The notes beneath the pieces are model-generated. The model had not been told where the DNA came from and did not search any database. It was given only the letters and a program-made list of their open reading frames with translations. The translations under genes were made by a program, and so were the position numbers. This document shows positions 1 to 12,285 of a DNA stretch of 64,000 nucleotides, piece by piece. The stretch comes from Darksidea phi (Eukaryota > Ascomycota > Dothideomycetes > Pleosporales > Lentitheciaceae), in NCBI GenBank assembly GCA_030770425.1, contig JASJFT010000058.1, forward strand, positions 163,656-227,655, given 5' to 3'. Within the stretch, counting starts at the first letter, position 1, and every line of letters begins with the position of its first letter.

Positions 1-1223
1 AGTCAAGTGCAATGAGCGCATCTTGGTAGTCGAAAGAAGTCTCTTTGCGACAGGCGCAAGTGGCACGGTGAAGCTTATCGAGAGGGAAGTACAGCTCTCT
101 ATCAAGGATGGACTGGATATGGGCACGAGCGGTCGTAAGCGGACCTAGAAGCGTCAGCACTGACGCTGTAATAGTAATTCAGAAGGCTTTCAGGCCGTTT
201 GCCATCAACGATTTCCTGAGGCGAGCCTGTATATGATGTGAATGGAGTTACATACCGTCGAGAATACGAGCGTCCTGATTGAGAGCTTGGAAGCTGCTCG
301 GGTTGTGGGTGAAGATGTTGCCGTTGGTGTAGTAAGCGAGATATTTCGTGAGCTTCATAAAGCCTTCCGCGTGGTCGAACACACTGCAAGGAAACGCGAG
401 GCAGCAGGCCGTCATCGGGGTGAGACCGAGGCCGTTATTTAGCGCGTGGTTGTAGCAATCAAGGAACCACGGCTTGATCTGCGTGTTTGGTGTACTATTA
501 GGCAATGTGTCCGGTAGAAGGGCACCATTTCGAAATTACGTACTTTATCGATATGCTGCGGTGCGAAGCCGAACTGCTCGCCCACGCCAATAGCGACCCA
601 GGCGCGTTCAGTGTGGGTGGCCTTGAGGTTAGCGGGAAGCGCTTTCGCTCCATTGTGGATGGCGCGAAGCCAGACTTCGAGCGCATAGCCGAAGCCAGTG
701 CCCTTGTTCTCGAAGGTGACAAGTGCCTGTTGTGTCAGTATTAGTATTGCAACGCCTCGTGCGATACGAAGACACGTAGATTCGCGCGCTTTCTCTCTCG
801 CCGGAGCAGCAGACTCATTTGCGGCCGAAATGGAAGGGATGGAAGGGGCGAGGAGCGACAGTGCGTAAGGGACTGGAGAATACCTACCAACTCAGGACGA
901 CTACGGAATAGACCGGACAGAAAGGTCGAGTGCTTATTCAAGACGGCGCGAGAGCAACGGAACTGGACAGTCCGCGCGCGCTTGGGCTGCGGGTCCGTCG
1001 GTTTCTCGATGGGAGGCTTTGGAGGAGTGAGTTGGATGGTGAAATCGCTATCATTGGCGATAGTGATCTGAAGGGCGCCGCCGGCGAGGTTGGTCGCGCG
1101 GGCATAGTTCGAGGCGTCCATTCTGGCGACGCTGGCGAGGTCGCGTGGTGTGGTGGTGCTTGTCGAAGGATGTTGATGAGGTGAGGTGGAGGAAGCGCTT
1201 GGAGACAAGAAGCTCGTGGGCAC
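1..1223 (-). CDS. BTB/POZ-like domain protein, 3' end cut off by the window edge
   Basis: Four exons on the minus strand can be joined: 1223-888, 726-544, 478-256 and 144 to beyond base 1. All introns have GT..AG ends; the first (887-727) has a CTAAT/CTGAC branch region. The N-terminal ~85 residues are low-complexity (Ser/Pro/Thr). Next comes VQFRCSRAVLNKHSTFLSGLF, the 'signal plus shell' strand-helix seen in fungal BTB domains, then a helical part reading ALEVWLRAIHN. The C-terminal part (HIQSILDRELYFPLDKLH onward) runs off the window. BTB domains mediate dimerisation and often recruit Cullin-3, but no partner domain is visible here. The start could instead be the inner ATG at 1121. Fungal BTB proteins diverge fast, so the family call is moderate and the function unknown. 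Confidence 0.55.
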
Positions 1224-1855
1224 TTAAGGAAGGAGCGACTGGACCCTTACGGAGCGGAAAAACTACTTCATAAGCGACGAATGAGAATGAAAAATGGAGG
1301 CAAGCAAGATAGATGCCCCGGGTGAAATGGTGGAGGTGATGGTGAACGCCTTCGGATAGTGTCGTTCCTCCCAGTGCTGGTTCTCTCCGACCTCCAGCGT
1401 ACTTTGACCATCCCGACTTCGCGGAATATTAAGAGATACGGAACGAGGCTCTATATCGAGCGGCCCGATCGAGAAAACTCACTGTGCTAGATATGATCTG
1501 TACTAACACGGTCTGTTTGAAACCAGCTCTTACTCTAATCTCGACCGAAGACACCGAAAAGGACAATGGAAACCCGAGTAGTGTGGAAGAGGCGGGAATT
1601 TTCAGGTCCGGGCTGGTCCATAAGTAGACAACTCACCATTGTGACGGACATGCACGTCTAATAGACTGAGGGTATAATCTTGCGAACCAGAAAGCCATAC
1701 TCCAAAAGATCTCCCGCTTGACGCCTTACCGATGCAAACCCTCGTACACCAGCTACCAATGTCCAAGCCCCTAGTCCAAGCCTTAACCCTACATCCACAT
1801 TGTAATGTATCTGAAAAAAAGAAGCCCAAGAATGACTATCCACCCTAAGTTTTCA
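1224..1855. other. Intergenic, no gene seen
   Basis: Between the start of the BTB gene and the 3' end of the next minus-strand gene. It should hold the BTB gene promoter. Only short ORFs without coding character occur. Confidence 0.5.
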
Positions 1856-3052
1856 CTACACCGCCTTGGCCTTCCCTTTACTTTCATGCTCAGTCGCTAC
1901 GAGAGGTGCAGAAGCATCACCATCATCTCCCATTTCGACATCCTCCCCGGTCGCTCTCCATTCTGAACTTCGTCGATTCATTCTAGGTTCCCTTGGACTC
2001 GCAAGTGGGCTGGTAGGGACGGGTCCAATGCTGCCGTTGATACTATCGGTCCGGCCATGGCCCAATAATCCGCTGCGTACACTCAGACCATCTGCGTTCT
2101 GCTTGTTGGCGTAATAACTATTGCGCTCGCTACTGAGGATGGGGGCTGCTACCCCAGAGGAGGAATAGACACTGGCGCGTTCCGCATTGGCAAAGCCACT
2201 TACTCCACCCGGCCTGTTTTGTGGACTGTAAATGGTGTCGGCAGCGCCAGATAGAACGCTAAGCGGAAGGGACTCTCGACTGCCACCCCAGACAGATGAT
2301 GGCGCTAAGGCGCGAACAGAGGCGTTGGTATCGAGGGAATTTCTGCGGCGGCGCTTAGAGGAGGAGGCTAGCGTCAGAATCGATGCATTGTCCGTAAGGA
2401 TGTTATTTGCAGTCGCGGCCGAGTAGGTTTGAGGATTTGATTGCGGCGCTAGATGCTGAGGTATGGCCGACGGCGGAGGAGAGGTTGGGAACTGGTGCGA
2501 GAAATGGACTGGCGGCGCATTAGCAGCTTGCGCGGTCTGAGCAGGCCCTGCGCCCAACACGTTGGATGGAGCGGTAGATTGTATAGTTGTAAGGGTGGTG
2601 GTCAGAGATCGCTCTGACTGGCTCGGAGACGAAAATGTACTGTTCCCGCCTATGGTGTTGCTCATGCCGGTTTCCGCTTTCGACCTTCCCGAATAGATAG
2701 TTTCGGGGTTGGTAGCCACCGTCGGCGCAGTTGACTTGTTGCTCTTTGCTAGTGCGCGGTGCTGGCCTGCATTGCCGCTTTCCTCAACTGAGGAAAAGCT
2801 TTCGGTAGATCGAGGCGTGACGGGGCTGGAGATGGAGAGATGGTCGACGCCATTCCCGTTCCCATTGCCGTTTACATACCCAGACTCTGGGTAAGGATTG
2901 TTCTTCGCCGCTGTCTTCTTAGATTTTGGCGGCACCAAGCCCTGATTTTTCTTCCCGGAAGCGTTCGGAGAGTCGGAGGAGGATTTCAGGTTCGCGAGGC
3001 GCTTCATCCAGCCCGCGAAGGGGCGCTTGCGAATGTGTCGGTCTTTGGACAT
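1856..3052 (-). CDS. Ser-rich, intrinsically disordered conserved fungal protein
   Basis: One open frame of 398 codons from the ATG at 3052; an in-frame ATG at 3163 would add 37 residues. I prefer 3052 because the protein then begins MSKDRHIRKRPFAGWMKRLA, a compact basic, amphipathic N-terminus that looks like the conserved part. The rest is Ser/Thr/Asn/Pro-rich, with a Gly-Asn run (GNGNGNG) near residue 65, a KRRRRNS basic patch near residue 235 that could be a nuclear signal or kinase site, and an acidic-then-basic C-terminus ending KGKAKAV. No transmembrane segment or catalytic motif is visible. Function is unknown. It is transcribed away from MLH3, with about 660 bases between the start codons. 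Confidence 0.65.
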   Translation of the reverse strand: MSKDRHIRKRPFAGWMKRLANLKSSSDSPNASGKKNQGLVPPKSKKTAAKNNPYPESGYVNGNGNGNGVDHLSISSPVTPRSTESFSSVEESGNAGQHRALAKSNKSTAPTVATNPETIYSGRSKAETGMSNTIGGNSTFSSPSQSERSLTTTLTTIQSTAPSNVLGAGPAQTAQAANAPPVHFSHQFPTSPPPSAIPQHLAPQSNPQTYSAATANNILTDNASILTLASSSKRRRRNSLDTNASVRALAPSSVWGGSRESLPLSVLSGAADTIYSPQNRPGGVSGFANAERASVYSSSGVAAPILSSERNSYYANKQNADGLSVRSGLLGHGRTDSINGSIGPVPTSPLASPREPRMNRRSSEWRATGEDVEMGDDGDASAPLVATEHESKGKAKAV

Positions 3053-3715
3053 ATTTATCAGTACAATTTGGAAGAAAGTATGCGAAACGAAAAGGGAGGG
3101 AAGACGTGAGGGGTTGGAGGGGTGTTGGTGCGGCAATGGCTGCGTAAGAGGGAAGCTTACCATGGGGTCTCGACGCGGGTTCGGCGGTGGCCATGCCGTT
3201 GACGCTAGAACAATCGCCGCCGTGTGAATTCGAGGGACGATTCAGGTGCTCTGCTGGCGAGCCGGCGGAAGTACTTGGCGGGTAATTCACAGGCTCGGGG
3301 TGCCTCCACGTGGAATATATTGACGATGACGAGGCTGCCAGTGGTGGATGGTCGAACAGCGAGAGCCGGCGGGAAGAGTAGCTGGGCGATTACGTAGACG
3401 GCCCTTATGCGCTGGAGCGCGACCGCATTAAGAATGAGGCGGGTCAGAACGGCCTCGGGGATGTTTCGCGGCCTGTGCCAGGATTGCCGGTGCGTGTTTG
3501 GTGTTGAGCCGCGAATCGCGGAGGCGCTCAGACTATCCCGTTTCAGGGCCCCGGCAGCTGCCCGTGCCAGGGTGCGTACATCGTCGCCTCCGTCTGGATT
3601 GTATCCCGCCACCCCTCGTCACAAGCAGCCCCCATTCACCAGCTCTTTCGATGACATGGTCGCATACGGTTCGATCTCTCCGTCCGCAGGAGGTTAGAAG
3701 CGCCCATGGCCTATC
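3053..3715. promoter_or_regulatory. Divergent promoter region between the Ser-rich gene and MLH3
   Basis: About 660 bases separate two start codons facing away from each other. Several GC-rich ORFs overlap here on both strands but none shows family similarity. No clear TATA box was seen. Confidence 0.35.
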
Positions 3716-6700
3716 ATGACCCTAGAGCACGAGCGTGGAGGGGTAGTTGGCATGAAGACTGGACGCGATAGGAGCATCCTGCCTCTGCCGGAGGAGGTTG
3801 TAGCCCAGATCAAGTCCTCGACTGCGATAGTGTCCCTTACCGATGCGGTTCTAGAGCTGCTGAAGAATGCACTGGACGCTAAAGCAACGAGGATCGAAGC
3901 TGCGGTTGACTTCGCTCGCGGAGCATGTTCAGTTGAAGACGATGGTCTGGGAATAGCTCCCAATGAATTTAGAGAGGATGGGGGCCTAGGCAAACTCTAT
4001 TGTTCGTCATCGTAGCCACATAATCTTCGCCGTTACTGACACGGCTCAGGCACTTCCAAGTATCACGCTGAAGAGGCATGTCTCGGACGCAATGGGACCT
4101 TTCTTGCCTCGCTTGCCGCCATGTCGCTCTTGACCATCGCCTCCCGACATCATGAGCATCGATCACATAACATGATGACCTTCCATCACTCGAAACCCAT
4201 AGATCGACGGCTACCGGCCCCGCCACAGCACGAGGTGTACGAGAAGCACGGCACTCGGGTGACAGTGTGGAATTTGTTTGGAAACTTGCCTGTCAGAGTC
4301 AAACAGCGAGCGATGTTGGTGGAACAGAAGACCGAACATGACCGCTTGTGGAAGAGATTGGAAAGAGAAGTCACTGGTCTCCTGCTCAGCTGGTGCGGGC
4401 AGGTGTCGCTGAAAATTCGAGATATGAACGGTAAAACATTCTTTAGCTTCTCGAACACGACCCGTACCTCAGATACGGCTAGTCTCCGCTCATCTTGGCT
4501 CAACTATACGCTTAATGTTTTGACCCAAGCCAACTACATCCTCATTGACGAATGGCCGTCCTGGGTTCCTACATCTGCGTCCACTTCAACTATCTCCATC
4601 CAGGGCGCTATTTCGCGCGACCCAGCGCCCAGCAAGCGCGTACAGTTCCTCTCGTTCGGTATCAGGCCTCTCTCAGTAGAGTTTGGGAACAATGAGCTGT
4701 ACGACGAAGTGAACCGGATTTTTTCTCAATCCAGCTTTGGCACCGTTGAGGATGATGCAAGAATTGACGAGAATGGGAAGGTCCGACGACAAAACGACAA
4801 GCGATTCAAGAGCGACGGTTATACGAACAGACAGCTAACAGCACGGAAAGGAGTCGATCGGTACCCGATGTTCCATCTGCGCATAACACTGAAGGGGGAT
4901 CCAAGTTCCGAACAGCTAGGAGAGCAATTCATGGATGACGACACTAATCTCCAAGCGGTAATGGAGGTGCTGGGGGAGATGATAACACAATGGTTATCAG
5001 CACATCACTTCCGGCTGCGCAAAACTCGACTGAAACGGAACGTCGAAAGTAGCCCATCTACGCCCATTGAAGACGATGACACAGAAAACGGGCTAGAATC
5101 TGATATGTCGTTGCAGCCCAAAATGTCTGCTATTGGCTCCCGTGCATCCGAACTTTGTAACCGCAAAAGAAAGCGATTCAGGCCATCTGCCCAAGTATCG
5201 ACTTTCGAGCGAACGCAGCACCGAGCTTTCGCTGAGTGGTCTCGTGTCAAGAGTGGAAAGGTCGACTTTTTCGACAACTTTAGCGCAACTGCAAATTCTA
5301 TGAAGAACCGGAAACCAGCCGGGCCCCCGAGCAAATTGACAACCTCCGAGCCCCAAACCCGCCCTCGGTCACCCGATAGTTTTGCTAAATTTGATGCCAA
5401 GCCGTTACTGGCGGGCTCTCTCAATGGAACTGCCGGTCAGGAGCACCCTGTCCATGAGCCACCGCGCTCTGAGGAAGACCAGGTTGATGAGGTAATGATC
5501 TGGACAGACCCGTCGACTAGACAGACCTTCTTACTTAACGCACGTACTGGATGCGTCTTACCTCGCCCCCCATCAAGGCCGCTTAGTGGTCCCTGCATTC
5601 TCCCACGACAAGGCACGCTCAACGATTATGACAAAGCACTTCAACTTGCTAAAAAACCAGCTACATCAGACAAGTCATCGACTCCGTGGCTAAACGGGGT
5701 TTTAGAATCATGGGACAACCCTGTTTTCAAGTGTGTCCAGAAAGGCATTCAGCAAGCTTGTCATCACGAACATCAACTTGACGACCGTGATCACAAGCAA
5801 AGGAATCGCTTTGAGCCCACTTGTGAGGACATCGAAAAGGTGCTCAACGAATCCTCCACGGTCAACACTGCCAAGTTACACAAGGCGGGCCTTGAAAATG
5901 CCCATATACTAGCACAGCTAGACAAGAAGTTCATCCTCGCTAAGACGCAGGACAGTGCATCTAATACTGGACCCGCAACCGAGGCACTGGTTTTGATAGA
6001 TCAACATGCAGCAGATGAACGCGCGCAGGTTGAAGCGCTCTTTATCGAGCTTTGCATGCCTCCACCGAAAAATCACACCCATTCAGGATATTGCTCGAAG
6101 CTTGGCCACCAATCGCATGTCTCTTTTACCGTATTAGAGAAGCCGATTCAATTCGTCATATCCAACCAAGAACAAGGACATTTCATCACACATGCTGCTC
6201 GCTTCGCTGCCTGGGGCATTTTGCTCGATGTCGAGCCATTAACGCGCACCTCAGCAAGGCAACAATCAGTTCTGTCGGTGACGACATTGCCCCCGGTCAT
6301 ATCTGAACGATGTAGAGCAGATCCTCAAGTTCTCATCACTTTTCTCCGCTCTGCTGTCTGGAAGTATGTAGACGCCACTAATACGCTCCCTCTTGTCGGC
6401 GGCAATTCGCACCCGAATGACGAACCAACATCATGGGTCAGACGCCTCTCAACCTGTCCAGAAGGCCTCATCGACTTGATCAACTCCCGCGCTTGTCGCT
6501 CTGCGATCATGTTCAACGATGAGCTAAGCTTGGACAAGTGTAAAGAGTTGGTGAAGAGGCTGTCAGAATGCGTGTTCCCATTCACCTGTGCGCATGGAAG
6601 GCCGAGCATGGTACCTTTGGTCAATTTGGGTGCTGTGGGGGATACTGGTCCTACAGGTACTGGCTATGAGGACGCAAACGAGAACAAGAAAGGCAGTTTC

Positions 6701-6733
6701 ATGAAAGCTTGGAAGAACTGGAAGCACAAGTGA
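3716..6733 (+). CDS. MLH3: DNA mismatch repair / meiotic crossover endonuclease MLH3
   Basis: Two exons, 3716-4001 and 4050-6733, with a 48-base intron, give 989 residues. The splice restores GKLYCTSKYH, the MutL ATP-lid region. The N-terminal GHKL ATPase shows motif I (Glu47 and Asn51 in LELLKNALDA) and motif II DDGLGI (residues 75-80). The MLH3-type SSTAIVSL replaces the IAAGEV of MLH1/PMS. A long, poorly conserved linker follows. The C-terminal endonuclease domain carries DQHAADER..E from residue 746, the ACRSAI helix, and the CAHGRP metal-site motif at 942. MLH3 pairs with MLH1 as MutL-gamma, which resolves double Holliday junctions into crossovers in meiosis. All nuclease motifs are present, so it looks active. 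A second ATG at 3752 is an alternative start. Confidence 0.93.
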
Positions 6734-7276
6734 TGAGGTGTCGATTTCAGATATGGGGTGAAATCCTGTGGTGTTATTTGTGTAGGACTACGGAACGGTT
6801 TCTTCCACTTATGATACCCTAGAATAGTTGCAATCGCATGTATCTTTATATTCCCTTGCTGACCTGAGGTGGGGTCTTTTTGTTGTTCATTAACTTATTA
6901 AAATTTACATCGAAGGAGTTTCTTTGTAGGAGTTTTGTACAATCAAGGTGCTATACCACACAGCTAGTACATGATAACAGATCTGTAGGAGCTGTACACT
7001 GCACTATCGGTCGGACAGGTGCTATTACGACCTATAAGAGGAAATTTCAAATATTAACAGGACTCTTGTTGTATTTTCAATGTTAAAGCAATTTGTATCT
7101 TACTAAGCAACTCTGACCTCCGATTTCTCTTTGATGTACTGCAGTCTTCATCACCCGTAATAGCTGGCCCTGAAGCTGTTTCAATGCAAGTCTTATAAGC
7201 TTTGTTCAGCTTTTTGTCTTTAGCTGACGTTCCTGTAGCGTTCCTCGCCTCAAGCATGTGACGAGCCAGCACCACA
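6734..7276. other. Intergenic, AT-richer 3' flank of MLH3
   Basis: T-rich runs right after the MLH3 stop fit a 3' UTR and polyadenylation region. No gene seen. Confidence 0.4.
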
Positions 7277-7975
7277 ATGGCACCCTTCCCGCGCTCGACG
7301 CGCCCCATCACAATCGTCGTAAATCAATTCAGACCGAATTTTAGGAGGAGAGCGCTGCTGGTATTCGCAACCTGTTACCTTTCTGTTGGTGATACCAGCA
7401 TTAGTCTGTGCACCAAAGCGATGAATGCAGGCCACCTACTTCGAAGCCCACAGCAAGCTAGGCGCATGGCCTCGGTACTAGAGACTATCGTACAGTGCGC
7501 CGGCAACACCTATATTCCGCGGCTCATCGCCGCCCTATCCACCTCCCCAGACCTTAAACTCCTGTACAAACCACGCGACTCGTCTACCCCGAAGAAACAC
7601 CCTCATGAGACACCCAGAGCCTCCGAACCACATCTTCCAAACGCCGCAACCCGCCTTCACAAAAGGATAACAGATTACGGTTACCAAAATGAAGAGACGG
7701 TCCGGAAACCAAGGGATATGCTAAAGATGGCTGGCGGAGGTCCAAAGTGGTTGACGCGGCTTATCTCGTGGGCAGAGGGTAAGAATAAGCAGTATGTGGA
7801 AAGCTCGAATGAAACTGCGAGGGAGCTGGAAGCGTGGGAGAGGTGGGAACAAAAGGACAAGGGGGGCCACAAGGACAAGGAAGAACAGAGGGAAAAGGAG
7901 AGAAGAGAGGAGTTGTTTAGACGTATGAAGGAGGGCAAGGAGAAATTGAGAAGGAGTTTGGGACGCAGGAAATGA
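7277..7975 (+). CDS. Hypothetical basic protein with a charged coiled-coil C-terminus
   Basis: An uninterrupted frame of 232 codons. The first ~60 residues include a hydrophobic stretch (ALLVFATCYLSVG). The middle has a helical segment (SVLETIVQCAGNTYIPRLIAAL). The last ~70 residues are very rich in Lys, Glu and Arg with heptad-like spacing (WERWEQKDKGG onward, ending RRSLGRRK), suggesting a coiled coil or nucleic-acid-binding tail. I do not recognise a family. The real start could be a later ATG (for example 7421 or 7466), or an intron could remove part of the N-terminus. Confidence 0.4.
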   Translation: MAPFPRSTRPITIVVNQFRPNFRRRALLVFATCYLSVGDTSISLCTKAMNAGHLLRSPQQARRMASVLETIVQCAGNTYIPRLIAALSTSPDLKLLYKPRDSSTPKKHPHETPRASEPHLPNAATRLHKRITDYGYQNEETVRKPRDMLKMAGGGPKWLTRLISWAEGKNKQYVESSNETARELEAWERWEQKDKGGHKDKEEQREKERREELFRRMKEGKEKLRRSLGRRK

Positions 7976-9120
7976 TTGTGAGCGGTACTTCGACAACCAT
8001 CGATTTGACCGGATCCCATCAAACTCATGTCCGAAGCGAGGGATACAGGCGGGCTTTACTAGCCAGTGTAACGCTGCACGAATTTTCGATACTTCACTTG
8101 GCATCTGCACCCTGCCCAGAGGCTTCTTGACACCTTAGGGTTTGATTATACTAGATCAGCGTGAGTGTTTACCTGCTGCCGGGCTCTAACAATTGGGGAC
8201 TGACAATTGCCAGTTCTCACATGTACTAGCTCAACGTGCCGTCCTCACCGCCCGCATTCTTTCGCCTCAGATGTCACTCTATTGTTCTCCTGGATTGCAC
8301 GACTGCACTACGCAATGACAAATTGCTGCGGCGAGCAAACCAGCTGCTCCACCCCGAATCCGCAGGTTTAGCTGTTGCCACGATTAGAGCCCGAATTGCA
8401 ATATATCGCTTCACAACTAGTCCCTGCACACGAATCCCAATGGATCCTGCTTCTCGCGAAGAAGCCCGATTCTTCTGGCCTCAGCTCCAACGGTCCTAGC
8501 AACTACGAACCGAAAAAAAAAGGATTCCAAGATACAAATAAGCGTATACTCGGACTCGTATGATTGGAGTTGGCTTTGTGTGAAGACTATCACGGCCGGC
8601 ATGCTCCACGATTATTGCTGGGACTTTTGGTTATTCAACGAGAATGCAGCGTAGCGTAAGAGCCGTTGCCGCTGGCAGGTGGGTTAGGGTAATACAAGAG
8701 GTTCTGAGAAGCCTGCCGGAGAGGGTAGAAGGGTGGTGGTGGCGCTAATATGGGGTTAACGGAGCGGATGTTGGCTAAAATAGAAAAGGGTTCGAGGAAT
8801 AGGCGGGGGAAGTATTGACGAGAAGCTAAAAGCTCGTAGCTCTGGACTTGCAGATCCTCTCAGCGTCCGACCCACAGCATTACAGCTGAATACGATATCA
8901 AAGCATCCTCATTCTCCCCATCTTTTATCCTCATGAGACTACGGTGCTTTGGTCCTTTCACCTATTCGCAAGCACCATTAGAAGATCTAGGGGTAAGCGA
9001 GATTGCTGATCGTCGTCACGTATCCTCGTTTACGTTCTGAACACTAATCTCTTGCCTAGTCCTAAATATGCTCTTAGCCCCTTTACTGGACATCACCTTC
9101 AACCCTCTGCATCAGTTCGT
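7976..9120. other. Intergenic, no gene seen
   Basis: More than 1 kb with only short overlapping ORFs and no recognisable motif. Confidence 0.45.
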
Positions 9121-9950
9121 CATGGCAGACTCAAAGAGCACAAATGCTTCTGGCACGCAAGGCTCGGGAGTAGTTTTTTTGCTCTTCATGGTTTCTTTTC
9201 TAACAGTTAAAAATCATATTACCAATGCAGATACGAAAGGCGCATCCGGCTCTAGCAAGCAACTCGTGTGGGGATCCTATCTACTGCTCAACACTTTACT
9301 GGTGTCTAAAGACAATGAGTCTATCAGTAGGACCGTCGAGATGGGGACATCGAGGAGGATGGTGAGAAGATCTTTGTGGCGTCCCAAGAGCGGACCACAA
9401 AATGCTCGCCGTACTTCACCGCGGCATTCGAGGGTGGCTTCTGCGAGGCGGACGATGGTTCTATAGAATTACAGGATATGACATTTCATAGGTTCAAGCT
9501 CTTGAGTGACTGAAGCATTGAAGAGGAGAAAGGTGATGGAGATCATAAATGGGATAGCGAAGATGAATTCGACCCAGAGGGCGGCCCACTCTTCATGGGC
9601 GAGGACGACGACGACAAAGTAATGCGCTTTATATCTATTGACTTTACCTCTTCACCGATGCCTATGATATTCCGCAGTTGCGCAATGATGCTCTCGACCG
9701 CCTCATGTGGTACATTGACCAAAGCCATCGCCCGTCATCTGCACGTAGATATCAGCCGAGCATATGCGAATAAGGCAGAAAGTTCGCATCTCCGTGACGT
9801 CCTCGTCAAACAAATGGGCCAGGGTACTCTCCATGCGGAGTCATGTGTGTTTCGGAGGCAACACCCCCGGGAGTTTTTGGTTGATATCTTGGATCGTGCT
9901 CGAAACATCACCTCGTTGGTCCTACTGTATCCAGCTCTACAGCTCTATTA
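9121..9950 (+). pseudogene. Decayed BTB/POZ-domain gene
   Basis: BTB-like blocks lie in order on one strand but in different frames. An N-terminal Ser/Thr-rich segment starts at the ATG at 9121, with a possible intron at about 9170-9231. At about 9345-9510 one frame reads EKIFVASQERTTKCSPYF..AFEGGF, the core of a fungal BTB domain, and ends in TGA right after FKLLSD, where the family normally continues with Trp. The same frame continues with an acidic stretch to about 9620. A frame change near 9640 is needed to reach LYLFTDAYDIPQLRNDAL, the diagnostic BTB helix. Another near 9755 is needed to reach SSHLRDVLVKQM. I found no GT..AG introns of plausible length that would repair these breaks, so I call it a pseudogene. 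Sequencing error is the alternative. Confidence 0.6.
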
Positions 9951-10387
9951 ACGTGTTTATAGCACCTCTACTGTGTACAAACTCCTACTGCGTTTCGTGC
10001 GGGCCTCACAAAAGAGACTCCCATTATGAAAATCCAAACCAATCTTGGTTCGTGCTAGAAAGCGATATCAAGAAGAAGGTAGGTACGATCAGGTCTATAT
10101 TGATCAGCGCCAGTTTCATGAACATGAGGGAATTGGAAAACAGGATGGGTGTCCTTCCAGGGTTCCGCGCGTGCACGCTCCATGATTGTCTTGGGCAGGG
10201 AGGGGCTGAGATACAGTGCGTGAGGAACATGCACGACAATACGCCTAAGACATACTCAGCGATGGGACATGTGCAGCTCTGAATATTCTACTCTGGTGCT
10301 TGTATTACTGGGATCTTAGGTGGTTTTCTCTTTGTGCAGAGTATAATCGGCATGGAAGCGAGAATTGCAAGCTCTCAAGATTTTCCC
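9951..10387. other. Intergenic between the BTB relic and the sugar transporter 3' end
   Basis: No supported gene. A 172-codon plus-strand frame (9764-10282) is mostly a shadow of the relic and has no family features. Confidence 0.35.
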
Positions 10388-12152
10388 TTATTGTCTCGTT
10401 CCAGAAGCCATTGCCGCACTCGATGGTCCCGCCACACTCTCCTTCCTCTCCTCGTCCGGCGCCTGCGCCTCACCTTTCTTATTGATGCCCCTAGCTCCGG
10501 GTGTCAAATAGGTATTGTCTAGGTTCGGTAACGCATCGCCCTCCGGTGGCTCCCACTTGCTACTCTTGATGGGATTCACTCCTAAGATGTACATCGTATC
10601 GATTTCCTCTAGCGTTCTACCATGACTCTCGCAGACGAAGAGATACACAACAACAGCGCCGGTGAAACAGCAAGCCGCAAAGACATAGCCGTAACGGTAG
10701 TCGATAGCGCCAGTGATGTAGGGTGTGAAGAAGCTGATAAGAAAATTGAAGGTCCAATTCGATGCGGTAGCAAGACCCATACATTTCGCACGGTAGCGGG
10801 AAGGATAGATTTCGCCGACGACAGCCCAAACGATAGGACCCCATGTCATAGCAAAGCCGGCGATGAAGAGGCAAGCGAAGACAATCATGACGTACCCAAT
10901 GCCTTGCGTGCTCTGAGGGTTCTCGCGATCGAGAGCGAAGTGGCCAAGGGAGGAAAACACCATGAAGCACATAAACATCCATAGTCCACCTACGATGAGT
11001 GAGGGCCTTCGGCCGTACTTCTCAACGATGTATAGACCGGGAAACGTAGTGCCAAAGTTGACGCCGCTCAAAATCATGGCAGTGACGTACGAATTGGGCA
11101 GACCGACGGACTGAAATATGGTAGTTCCATAGTAGAAGTAAAAGTTGGCGCCAGTAAGCTGTTGGAGAGCTTGGAGAGTGATGCCGAGCAATGTCCTATA
11201 AAGCATACGAGGGCCGGTAAAGATTTCGTACCACACGTGCTTTCCTCCTCCTGCATTTTCCGCATCAAGCTTCTCCTTGATCTCACCGATCTCGCGTTGG
11301 ACTTCTTCGTGATCTTCTGGTACACCGTAGCTAAGCGCGACAGTCTTACGAGCACTGTCCACCTTTCCTTTGCGGTATTCCCATCGAGGTGACTCGCGAA
11401 GCGTCATGATACCGAAGCCCATGATGACGGGCCAGATGAAGCCAATTCCCATTGGCAGTCTCCAAGCGCGTGCGCTGTTTTGGCTCTCGGTTCCGAAATT
11501 GACGCAATTGGCAGTGAAGATGCCAAGGGTGATGAATAGCTGATAGCAGGAGACGAGAGCACCACGCACGTATCGCGGGGCGGTCTCAGATTGGTACATG
11601 GGCGTGAGCACTGAGAGGGCACCAACTCCGAGTCCGGCGACCCATCGGCCGATGGCGATTTGGTACCATCGGGTGGTTGTAGCAATCTGTACGATTACAC
11701 CGACGCAGAAGATGATGTTCCAGAAGACGATGGAAAGTTTCCGGCCGAAATGATCGGCAATGGGCGCAGCAATGAGAGCCCCCATAAGGGTTCCAATGGA
11801 CAGCTACATTTCCGATCAATCGCTTGCCCGGCCATCATCACGATAGAGAACCACTTACCAGGGCAACGATAGTTCCACTTCGACCATTTGTGAACTTAAG
11901 ATCCCCAGTAACCGGATCTGTGGTGTCGGCGAATCGCACGAGAAAATCAGGCATCTCAAGGAATCCGGATATTTGACCGGTGTCATAGCCGAAAATGAAG
12001 CCACCCATCGAGACAATAACCGCCATGAGTAAGATGCGAGGCGAGAAGCGTTCGCGAAGTCCCACCACGAGCATTTTTGGCTTCTTTTCAGGATCCGCCG
12101 TGGACGAGGCTGGCGTGGGGGTGTTTCCCCTGAAGCGACTTAATATCGCCAT
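10388..12152 (-). CDS. MFS monosaccharide (hexose) transporter
   Basis: Exons 12152-11859 and 11803-10388 with a 55-base intron give 569 residues. I chose the ATG at 12152 (MAILSRFRGN) because upstream codons in the frame have no family character. TM1 carries GGFIFGYDTGQISG, the sugar-porter signature. Other marks are DHFGRK between TM2 and TM3, GRWVAGLGVG, ESPRW before the central loop, QQLTGANFYFYYG in TM7, and EIYPSRYRAKCMG in TM10. The usual PETKG motif after TM12 reads CESHGRTLEEID. This matches fungal sugar/H+ symporters of the HXT/MST group at the plasma membrane. Substrate cannot be read from sequence; glucose or another hexose is likely. The hydrophilic C-terminal tail of ~75 residues is in the normal size range and not obviously a sensor-type signalling tail. 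Confidence 0.9.
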
Positions 12153-12285
12153 GCCAGGGAGTTGTAATTTGATTGAGCAGGGCTGTGGTAAGACCTGGAG
12201 GATAAGATTGTAAGAGTTTCTGTCACACAGGAACCTCCAGCCCACGAGGGACGGACAAGTATTCAACGTTTAAAGAAGACATACG

